The position numbers and the translations under genes are program-made. The notes under the pieces are model-generated. The model was not told the DNA's origin and did not search any database. It saw only the letters and a list, made by a program, of their open reading frames with translations. Shown piece after piece: positions 1-5,467 of a DNA stretch of 5,467 nucleotides (the first letter of the stretch is position 1; each line of letters begins with the position of its first letter). Source of the stretch: an uncultured Woeseiaceae bacterium (lineage in GTDB: Bacteria; Pseudomonadota; Gammaproteobacteria; Woeseiales; Woeseiaceae); assembly GCA_947259435.1 (NCBI GenBank), contig CAMYMP010000084.1:1-5467 (forward strand), read 5' to 3'.

Positions 1-932
1 TGAATTTATCGTACTCGGGTGGCGTCTACGGTTCCTGGGTTGTGCGGTCGAATACGACTGACGACGGGCGCAGAATCCTGACGCATCGGAACTTCGCGCC
101 GAAGCTTCCGGCGCTCGAACAGCTGGTCATCGAGCAGTGTGATGCAACAGACGGCAAGACAGACGGCGTCATCAGTCTGCCGCGGCAGTGCAAGGTGGAC
201 GTGGCGGCGCTGCCCGGATGTGACAAGGATGCTGCCGGCCAGTGTTTTACGGACACCGAAAAAGCCGTGCTCGAAAAGTGGTACCAGGGACCCAGGACCT
301 CAGCCGGGGAGCAGCTGTTTCCGGGTATGCCGGCGGGCAGCGAACGTTTTTGGGCGGTCTGGTTTCTCGACACCGAAGACCGAATTGGCGGTGGCAACCA
401 GTTAGGCGGGCGCTATGCGAAATACCTGGGCTTCGAGGGCGGCACGCCCGACGACTACACGTCGCTCGATTTCGACTTCGACAAGGACCCGGCGCGACTT
501 GCAGTAACCGGCAAACTGCTGGATGCCCTCGATCCGGATCTGCGCAAGTTTCGCGATGCCGGCGGCAAATACCTGATGTGGCACGGCTGGGCAGACCCGC
601 TCGTGCTGCCGGACCAGAGCGTCGACTACTACGAGAGTGTTGCGAAGTTCATGGGCGGCATGGATCGCATCAAGTCATTCTATCGCCTGTTCATGATTCC
701 GGGTCAGGGCCACTGCTGGGAGCTGCCATCGGACCACCCGGAGATGTTCGATCCGATCACCGCGCTCGATAACTGGGTCGAGACCGGCGCGGCGCCCGAG
801 AAAATACACGCGCGTGCGCGAAATCCGAAAACCGCCGTAATCACTGACGCGGTGCTGTGCCCGTATCCTTCAGCCGCCGTCAATCTGGGGGCGGGAGACA
901 ACATAGAGGATGCGCATTGCGCCAGCGACTAA
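1..932 (+). CDS. Tannase/feruloyl esterase family hydrolase, C-terminal part (5' end outside window)
   Basis: This is an alpha/beta-hydrolase of the tannase/feruloyl esterase family (Pfam Tannase type), whose members cut ester bonds of aromatic acids such as gallate or ferulate esters and are usually exported. The frame is open to the left edge (codons from base 3), so the GTG at 42 is not the start, and the nucleophile elbow with its catalytic Ser lies outside the window. Visible family marks are a calcium-loop-like CDATDGKTDGV (138-170), four Cys codons at 138, 189, 219 and 243 around the lid domain, and a lid stretch resembling YQGPRTSAGEQLFPGMPAGSE. The motif HGWADPLV follows, with the probable catalytic Asp at 594-596. 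The motif PGQGHC then gives the catalytic His at 711-713 and the Cys at 714-716, which in the family pairs with a Cys next to the Ser. The C-terminus FDPITALDNWVETGAAPEKI is also typical. Stop TAA is at 930-932. The family is secure; the substrate is unknown. Confidence 0.9.
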   Translation, partial: NLSYSGGVYGSWVVRSNTTDDGRRILTHRNFAPKLPALEQLVIEQCDATDGKTDGVISLPRQCKVDVAALPGCDKDAAGQCFTDTEKAVLEKWYQGPRTSAGEQLFPGMPAGSERFWAVWFLDTEDRIGGGNQLGGRYAKYLGFEGGTPDDYTSLDFDFDKDPARLAVTGKLLDALDPDLRKFRDAGGKYLMWHGWADPLVLPDQSVDYYESVAKFMGGMDRIKSFYRLFMIPGQGHCWELPSDHPEMFDPITALDNWVETGAAPEKIHARARNPKTAVITDAVLCPYPSAAVNLGAGDNIEDAHCASD

Positions 933-942
933 CCCGTCGCTG
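923..942 (+). terminator. Hairpin at the esterase stop codon; weak or Rho-type terminator candidate
   Basis: A perfect 7-bp inverted repeat, CAGCGAC (923-929) and GTCGCTG (936-942), has a 6-base loop, taaccc, that holds the stop codon. The right arm can pair instead with downstream CAGCG (946-950): CGCTG-ttg-CAGCG at 938-950. The two hairpins exclude each other. No T-tract follows, so this is not a classical intrinsic terminator; it may protect the mRNA 3' end or act with Rho. The structure is directly visible; the function is inferred. Confidence 0.3.
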
Positions 943-971
943 TTGCAGCGCTCAGCGCCCGAACAAGTCAC

Positions 972-1001
972 TTGCATAAAAGTACTAACGCGTAATAAAA
1001 T
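972..1001 (+). promoter_or_regulatory. Candidate sigma-70 promoter for the TonB-dependent receptor
   Basis: A possible -35 TTGCAT (972-977, three of six consensus bases) and -10 TAAAAT (996-1001, five of six) are separated by 18 bases, in the only AT-rich stretch between the esterase and the receptor. A start site near 1008 would leave a leader of roughly 40 bases. An overlapping TATGAT (1002-1007) is another -10 candidate but has no matching -35. I see no clear operator or Fur-box palindrome. Confidence 0.35.
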
Positions 1002-1032
1002 TATGATCCATAAGAAGGGTATGCCTACTCTC

Positions 1033-1040
1033 AGGGGGAA
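1033..1040 (+). promoter_or_regulatory. Strong Shine-Dalgarno for the receptor
   Basis: AGGGGGAA lies five bases before the ATG at 1046. It fixes the start of the receptor, which then begins with a proper signal peptide. An earlier ATG at 1021 is in another frame and is not used by the receptor. Confidence 0.75.
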
Positions 1041-1045
1041 CCACC

Positions 1046-3346
1046 ATGAAATCCAGAATCTCATTAATTGGGCTCGTTCCGGCGTTGACGCTTTTTGCAA
1101 CGGTCGATCTGGCGGCGCAAGACGAGTTTGCGCTCGAAGAGATCATCGTCACGGCGCAAAAGCGTGAACAGAGCCTGCAGGAAGTACCGGTTTCAGTGAC
1201 GGCGATCAGCGGTGAAGACATTACTGAAGGCGGCATAACCGGAATGCAGGATGTGGCGATGGAAACGCCGAACTTCACGATGACGCAGTTCAACATCGGC
1301 GAGCCGCAGTACTTCATTCGTGGCATCGGCGGAACGCTGGATTCTGCGGGTGCTGACCCGGCCGTTGCGACCTTTATCGACGAGGTCTACATAGGCCGCG
1401 CGGGTGGCTCGTCGATGGACCTTTATGACCTGCAGCGCGTCGAAGTGCTGCGCGGTCCACAAGGCACTCTTTTCGGCAAGAACGTGGTCGGCGGCGCGAT
1501 CAGTATTCACACGCAAAAGCCGAGCGATGAATTCACTGCCAAGTTCGGCATCACCGCCGGCAATTACGATGCGCTTGCGGTTCGCGGACTGATCAGCGGA
1601 AGCATTTCCGACAACGTCAACGGCTCATTCTCGTTCAGTCAGCGCAAACGCGACGGCTACGTCGAGAACGTTGTTGACAGCATCGACTACCATGATGAAG
1701 ACAACATCAGTTTTCGTGGCCAACTCGCGTTTGCGCCTAGCGACACGACCGAGATTCGAATCGTTGCAGACTACTCTAAGGACGATCAGGCCGGCAACTG
1801 CCGCAACGTCAATAACCTGGATCTTAATGATCCGTTCTTAGTCGCGGTTCCCGTTTATGAACCAGTGATCGCGTCGACGACGGGTGGCGACATTCGCAAG
1901 TGCGCGTCGTCTCTGGGCGCGTATCAGAAGCGCGACATCAGCGGCTTGATGGCCCGGATCGAATGGGATTTAGCGAACGCGACGCTGACGTCGATAACAG
2001 CGTACCGCGAGACTGATTACCAGTGGTCGGAAGATCTGGCCGGATTGCCAGTTGGCCTTACATCGTTCAATCTCATCGATGCTGCGGATGAAAAGTCCGA
2101 TCAGCTCAGTCAGGAGTTTCGTCTGACTTCGACGGGGGACGGTAACGTCGAGTGGCTCGTGGGTGCCTTTTTCATGGAGGAGAACGTCGATCGCGCGGAA
2201 GACTTCATCGGCTCATTCGGACCGCCGTTTGCCGCGATGGGTTTCAATCTGCTGGACGGCGATATCGTATTTGCACAAGATAACAAGACGACGAGTACTG
2301 CATTGTATGGGCAACTGGACTGGCACGTATCGGATGCCTTCACCTGGAGCATCGGTGGCCGTTTCGCCAAGGACGAAAAAAAGATCAACCAGGCGCTAAT
2401 CAACAACGAGGATTCGGCGTTCGACAGCGCGGTGGCGAGCGCTATTTTCATGACGCCCACTGATGTGGTCGTGCTCGGTATCCCGGCGAACGGTCCGGGT
2501 GAACTGGTTGCATACTTAACCACAGGCGACCCATCGGTTCTCAATGCGCCGTACGACATAGACGCATCGGACGACTGGAGCGAGTTTGTGCCGTCGACCA
2601 GTTTGAACTGGAAGTTTGGTGACAATAATCTGGTCTATTTCACGGCGTCGAAGGGCTACAAGAGTGGCGCATACGTCGCACAACGGACATCGGCGGCAAC
2701 GGCAGTTGTGCCGCTCGAGCCCGAGTTTGCGACTAACTTCGAACTTGGTCTCAAGACCGAGTTTGCCGACAGCCGGGTGCGACTCAATGCCAGTGTGTTC
2801 ACGATAGACTACACTGATCTGCAGGTCTTTCGTCTCGTCGGCTCTCTGCTAGTGGGCGCCAGCGCCGAGGCAACCAGCACAGGTCTGGAACTTGATTTGA
2901 CGGCGCTGGTGAACGAGAACTGGGTTGTCAATGCGAGTTACGGTTACCTCGACGCGGAGTATGACAAGTTCATTTCAGGCTCCGACGACCTGAGTGGCAA
3001 CATACTTCCAAGATCAGCCGAAAACAGCTACAGCATCAGCAGCAATTACGTCTTCGATCTGAGCGGTGGTTCGACAATCGATTTCGGCCTGAATTACACG
3101 CGCAAGGGCGACTATTTCATGGAAACCAGCAACGTGCCGGAGTCCGAAGTGAGTGGCTACGGCCTCCTCAATGCGAGTCTCGGTTGGGCCAGTGCCGATG
3201 GTCGTTGGGAAGCCGTCGCGTGGGGAAAGAATCTCACGGATGAGGAATTCAGGACGCACAGCATAGTTGGCAATATCTGTTGCACCGTGGACCTCTGGAA
3301 CATGCCGGCAACCTATGGATTGACCGTCAACTACTCTGTCAACTAG
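1046..3346 (+). CDS. TonB-dependent outer-membrane receptor
   Basis: This is a complete 766-residue outer-membrane beta-barrel transporter that takes up a ligand using TonB-ExbBD energy. It starts at ATG 1046 behind a strong Shine-Dalgarno. Residues 1-24 form a Sec signal peptide (basic MKSR, hydrophobic core, cleavage probably after LAA before QDE). A TonB box, EEIIVTA, lies at 31-37. The plug domain spans about 43-160 and holds IRGIG near 92 and RVEVLRGPQGTLFGKN at 131-146, followed by VGGAISIHTQKP. The rest, about 170-766, has the alternating strand pattern and Asn/Ser/Asp-rich loops of a 22-stranded barrel. Cys252 and Cys286 could form a disulfide in an extracellular loop, and Cys745-Cys746 are adjacent near the end. 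There is no N-terminal signalling domain, so it is not a FecA-type transducer. The C-terminus is YSVN and lacks the usual terminal aromatic residue. The ligand cannot be read from the sequence; this plug type is common among receptors of unknown substrate. It is probably expressed from the promoter at 972-1001 and largely terminated at 3372-3396. Confidence 0.95.
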   Translation: MKSRISLIGLVPALTLFATVDLAAQDEFALEEIIVTAQKREQSLQEVPVSVTAISGEDITEGGITGMQDVAMETPNFTMTQFNIGEPQYFIRGIGGTLDSAGADPAVATFIDEVYIGRAGGSSMDLYDLQRVEVLRGPQGTLFGKNVVGGAISIHTQKPSDEFTAKFGITAGNYDALAVRGLISGSISDNVNGSFSFSQRKRDGYVENVVDSIDYHDEDNISFRGQLAFAPSDTTEIRIVADYSKDDQAGNCRNVNNLDLNDPFLVAVPVYEPVIASTTGGDIRKCASSLGAYQKRDISGLMARIEWDLANATLTSITAYRETDYQWSEDLAGLPVGLTSFNLIDAADEKSDQLSQEFRLTSTGDGNVEWLVGAFFMEENVDRAEDFIGSFGPPFAAMGFNLLDGDIVFAQDNKTTSTALYGQLDWHVSDAFTWSIGGRFAKDEKKINQALINNEDSAFDSAVASAIFMTPTDVVVLGIPANGPGELVAYLTTGDPSVLNAPYDIDASDDWSEFVPSTSLNWKFGDNNLVYFTASKGYKSGAYVAQRTSAATAVVPLEPEFATNFELGLKTEFADSRVRLNASVFTIDYTDLQVFRLVGSLLVGASAEATSTGLELDLTALVNENWVVNASYGYLDAEYDKFISGSDDLSGNILPRSAENSYSISSNYVFDLSGGSTIDFGLNYTRKGDYFMETSNVPESEVSGYGLLNASLGWASADGRWEAVAWGKNLTDEEFRTHSIVGNICCTVDLWNMPATYGLTVNYSVN
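3326..3345 (+). repeat. Short 12-base-period direct repeat at the receptor 3' end
   Basis: GTCAACTA occurs at 3326-3333 and again at 3338-3345 with ctct between, a 12-base period that codes for VNYSVN at the receptor C-terminus. The second copy runs directly into the overlapping stop/start TAGTG. It could be a small tandem duplication that lengthened the last strand, or chance from beta-strand coding. Confidence 0.5.
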
Positions 3347-4899
3347 TGGGCTCCAAACCTGCAAGGTCATCAAAGGGGGCAATCGCCCCCTTTTTTGTCC
3401 TGCTCGGACTGTGCTCTGGATTCATGGCTTGCGGAGACACGGCCAGCGACTCTGCTATTGAACCTGAGCAATACAATGTCGTCCTGCTGGGCGGCCGCGT
3501 CATCGACCCGGAATCCGGTCTTGATGCCGTCCGCAACATCGGAATCACGGGCAAAACCATAAAGGCCGTTGCCGAAGAGCCGCTTCGGGGCGCCGAGACG
3601 ATTGATGCCAGTGGACTCGTGGTCTCTCCGGGATTTATCAATATTCACAGCCATTCATGGACACCGCTCGGGCAGGAGTTCGAACTCAAGGACGGTGTGA
3701 CGACGTCGCTCGAACTCGAGGCAGGCGCTTATCCGGTCAACCAGTTCGGCACGCACGCGCCGATCGCGATCACTGACAAGGCGCGCATCAACTACGGCGC
3801 TTCGGTTGGCCACGCGTGGATAAGGTCGGCATTACTCGAAGCGGATGAAGCGTTATCCGGCGCCGATGACATGGTCGCGCACGCGATCGCCGAAGGCGGC
3901 GCGGGCGACATGGAGAGGCCCGCATTTCGCGCGCCGCTGTCGCCGCGACAACGCGAAGAGCTCAGGAACCATCTCGAGGACGGACTCGATCAGGGCGGAC
4001 TCGGCATCGGCGTGTTGCTCGACTACATGAGTGAAGTCGTCGACGACGCGGAAATGCGGGTCGTGTTTGACGTAGCCGCCGAGAGGCAGGCGCCGGTCAT
4101 CGTGCACATTCGGCGCGGCATCGCGGGCGACACCGCCGGCCTGCTCGAGATCATAAGCTACGCGAGAGCAAGCGGCGCGCCCGTGCATATCTGCCACGTG
4201 CAGGCGAATGCGATGGGGAACATTCAGGAGTTTCTGCGCCTGATCCGCGAAACTCGCGCCGACGGTGTTTCGATCACGACCGAGTCGTTTCCCTACAATG
4301 CTGCCGCCACGTCCAATACGGCCGCCGTCTTCAATCGCGACTGGCAGACGATTTTCGACATCAAGTATGAAGACGTCGAGTGGGCCGCGACGGGCGAGCG
4401 GTTCACCGAGAAAACATGGCACGAGTATCGCGAGAAGTACCCTGGCGGGACGATCATTCATCATTACAACAAAGAAGAGTGGACCAGCGTCGCGACTAAC
4501 GCCCCGGATGTAATCGTTGCCGCGGACAGCTTTCCGATTTTCACATTGGAGCAGAAGGTTGCACCGTTCGGCATCGGCACGAACTCGCGCGTGCTGGGAC
4601 GTTACGTCCGGGAAAAGGGCAGCCTGGGTCTTGCTGACGCGATTGCGAAGATGACCTATCTGCCCGCCAGCGTGCTCGACGACTACAGCCCGGCCATGGC
4701 GCTCAAAGGCCGTATTCAGCCGGGGGCCGATGCGGATATCACGGTATTCGATCCTGATATCGTCATCGACAACGCGACGTATCGGGACCCGTATCAGGCG
4801 TCAAGCGGAATTGAGCATGTCATCGTCGGCGGACAGATCGTCATTCGCGACGGCGAGATGCAGGAAAACGTGTTCCCGGGGCGGCGCATACTGCGTTAG
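3346..4899 (+). CDS. Probable lipoprotein amidohydrolase, N-acyl-D-amino-acid / D-glutamate deacylase family
   Basis: This is a metal-dependent amidohydrolase that most resembles the D-glutamate deacylase branch of the N-acyl-D-amino-acid deacylases, which release D-amino acids from N-acyl forms. With GTG 3346 as start it has 517 residues, close to the size I recall for the branch. Residues 1-28 then form a lipoprotein signal (K4, R7, K10; hydrophobic AIAPFFVLLGLCSGFMA; lipidated C29), followed by an acidic, Ser-rich linker. Gly at +2 suggests outer-membrane sorting. Visible motifs are NVVLLGGRVIDPESG, PGFINIHSHS (H101, H103), DGVTTSLELEAG (E123 or E125, in the region where other deacylases carry a metal-ligand Cys), VIVHIRR (H254), HICHVQAN (H281, H284), TTESFPYNAA, AADS (D394, probable catalytic Asp) and the closing KGRIQPGADADITVFDP. 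Two oddities are Asn99 where the family has Asp before HxH, and APFGIGTNSRVLGRY where relatives have an HPR-containing motif. No good Shine-Dalgarno precedes GTG 3346; it shares one base with the receptor stop, so coupled translation is likely. The alternative ATG 3424 (491 residues) would cut the signal off just before MACGD. The family is secure; the substrate is inferred. Confidence 0.85.
   Translation: MGSKPARSSKGAIAPFFVLLGLCSGFMACGDTASDSAIEPEQYNVVLLGGRVIDPESGLDAVRNIGITGKTIKAVAEEPLRGAETIDASGLVVSPGFINIHSHSWTPLGQEFELKDGVTTSLELEAGAYPVNQFGTHAPIAITDKARINYGASVGHAWIRSALLEADEALSGADDMVAHAIAEGGAGDMERPAFRAPLSPRQREELRNHLEDGLDQGGLGIGVLLDYMSEVVDDAEMRVVFDVAAERQAPVIVHIRRGIAGDTAGLLEIISYARASGAPVHICHVQANAMGNIQEFLRLIRETRADGVSITTESFPYNAAATSNTAAVFNRDWQTIFDIKYEDVEWAATGERFTEKTWHEYREKYPGGTIIHHYNKEEWTSVATNAPDVIVAADSFPIFTLEQKVAPFGIGTNSRVLGRYVREKGSLGLADAIAKMTYLPASVLDDYSPAMALKGRIQPGADADITVFDPDIVIDNATYRDPYQASSGIEHVIVGGQIVIRDGEMQENVFPGRRILR
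3372..3396 (+). terminator. Strong intrinsic terminator after the receptor, inside the lipoprotein signal-peptide codons
   Basis: GGGGGC (3375-3380), loop aatc, and GCCCCC (3385-3390) form a perfect GC stem, extended by AAA (3372-3374) with TTT, and followed directly by a run of six T (3391-3396). This is a textbook Rho-independent terminator 25 bases beyond the receptor stop. If the downstream lipoprotein starts at GTG 3346, the same bases code for KGAIAPFF of its signal peptide. Confidence 0.9.
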
Positions 4900-4914
4900 C
4901 CGGGCATATGGCGT
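4900..4914. other. 15-base gap between convergent genes, no terminator
   Basis: Only cgggcatatggcgtt separates the TAG of the deacylase from the complement of the TGA of tryptophanase. It contains no hairpin or T-tract. Each transcript must therefore run into the other gene on the antisense strand before it ends, unless Rho stops it. Confidence 0.7.
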
Positions 4915-5467
4915 TCAGACCCGTTCGAACTCGGCCGTGAAGTGGCGCAGAAACTGCGGCGCCTCGACGATACGCAGGCCGCGGACATCGTTGCGGCGCG
5001 CCCAGACGAGGCTTAATGCCTCGATTACGTAGTCCATATGACTCTGCGTATACACTCTGCGCGGAATTGCGAGGCGCAGCAGCTCGAGACGAGCAGGGTG
5101 CTCTTCTCCCGTGTGCGGATCGAGCCCGAACATGACAGAACCAATTTCGACACTGCGAATGCCTGCCTCGATGTAGAGTTCGACGGCTAAGGCCTGTCCC
5201 GGGTACTGCAGCGGCTCGATGTGTGGCAGGAAGCGGTGGGCGTCGACGTAGACCGCGTGGCCGCCGGCCGGGGCAAGCACCGGAATACCGGCTTCAATCA
5301 GCTGTTGCACGACGTAACGCGTTGAACGCAGTCTGAAGTCGAGATAATTCTCGTCGAGGATTTCACAAAGCCCAACGGCAATCGCGTCGAGATCGCGGCC
5401 GGCGAGCCCGCCATAGGTCGGAAAACCTTCGGTCAGAATCAGGATGTTTCGCTCGCGGTGCGCGAGC
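4915..5467 (-). CDS. tnaA: Tryptophanase (tryptophan indole-lyase), C-terminal part (5' end outside window)
   Basis: This PLP-dependent beta-eliminating lyase splits L-tryptophan into indole, pyruvate and ammonia in the cytoplasm. The frame stays open to the right edge, so the start, the PLP lysine and any tnaC-like leader are outside; the internal GTG at 5310 is not the start. About 183 C-terminal residues are visible of a family length near 470. They contain EGFPTYGGLAG, PAGGHAVYVDAHRFLPHI, ALAVELYIEAGIRSVEIGS, LLRLAIPRRVYTQSHMDYVI (with the carboxylate-binding Arg of the family) and the end LRHFTAEFERV. Tryptophanase and tyrosine phenol-lyase are close relatives. The His in RHFTA matches E. 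coli TnaA His463, where tyrosine phenol-lyase has Phe. VEIGS has Ile where the phenol-lyase has its substrate-binding Arg (MERG). Both points favour tryptophanase. The gene stands alone here, convergent with the deacylase, and no permease is visible. Confidence 0.93.
   Translation of the reverse strand, partial: LAHRERNILILTEGFPTYGGLAGRDLDAIAVGLCEILDENYLDFRLRSTRYVVQQLIEAGIPVLAPAGGHAVYVDAHRFLPHIEPLQYPGQALAVELYIEAGIRSVEIGSVMFGLDPHTGEEHPARLELLRLAIPRRVYTQSHMDYVIEALSLVWARRNDVRGLRIVEAPQFLRHFTAEFERV

Noticed and set aside
42..44. GTG as start of the esterase
   Set aside because: The frame is open upstream to the window edge and the catalytic Ser region of the family is missing, so the gene is cut by the window rather than starting here.
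910..1167. Small plus-strand ORF across the receptor promoter and 5' end, including an ATG at 1021
   Set aside because: It runs out of frame over the receptor signal peptide. The AAGGG before ATG 1021 is too close to serve as a good ribosome site, and the product has no recognisable character.
2110..2625. 171-residue minus-strand ORF inside the receptor
   Set aside because: It is a shadow of the receptor coding frame on the opposite strand, with low-complexity Ser/Pro content and no family resemblance.
3280..3345. Longer start (TTG 3280) for the amidohydrolase
   Set aside because: It would overlap the receptor by 67 bases and add a polar segment before the signal peptide, with no ribosome binding site. 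GTG 3346 gives a normal lipoprotein signal length.
3320..3348. Promoter for the amidohydrolase starting with TTGACC at 3320
   Set aside because: The -35-like hexamer is good but no acceptable -10 lies 15-18 bases downstream, and the terminator would lie between it and most of the gene.
3853..4464. 203-residue minus-strand ORF inside the amidohydrolase
   Set aside because: It lies opposite well-conserved amidohydrolase motifs; the Arg/His/Asp-rich product is typical of antisense frames in GC-rich genes.

Overview
The window reads as ordinary bacterial chromosome, moderately GC-rich and densely coded. It probably comes from a gammaproteobacterium of marine or otherwise heterotrophic lifestyle. 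The clues are an outer-membrane TonB-dependent receptor of the type with an N-terminal EEIIVTAQKREQSLQEVPVSVTAI-like start (common in marine Gammaproteobacteria and in sphingomonads), a predicted outer-membrane lipoprotein hydrolase, and a tannase-family esterase. The species cannot be fixed from this sequence alone.

Layout: (1) 1-932, plus strand: the C-terminal part of a tannase/feruloyl-esterase family protein, cut by the left window edge. (2) 933-1045: a short intergenic region with a hairpin next to the esterase stop, a candidate sigma-70 promoter and a strong Shine-Dalgarno. (3) 1046-3346, plus strand: a complete TonB-dependent outer-membrane receptor. (4) 3346-4899, plus strand: an amidohydrolase of the N-acyl-D-amino-acid / D-glutamate deacylase type, probably a lipoprotein. 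Its best start (GTG) shares one base with the receptor stop. A textbook intrinsic terminator (3372-3396) lies inside its signal-peptide coding region. (5) 4915-5467, minus strand: the C-terminal part of tryptophanase, convergent with the amidohydrolase across only 15 bases and cut by the right edge.

Inferred working picture: the esterase, receptor and deacylase all suit scavenging of organic matter. The receptor would import an unknown ligand across the outer membrane, the envelope-anchored deacylase would hydrolyse N-acylated D-amino-acid-like compounds, and the esterase would cut aromatic esters. Only the receptor-deacylase pair has a physical argument for joint expression (the TAGTG stop/start overlap), and the terminator between them suggests that joint expression is limited or conditional. 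Tryptophanase is on the other strand and is a separate unit.

I found no CRISPR array, mobile element, RNA gene or wholly new system. The most unusual feature is the terminator hairpin that doubles as coding sequence for the lipoprotein signal peptide. The next is the deacylase's departure from family motifs (Asn in place of Asp before HxH, and loss of the HPR motif) combined with its apparent export.
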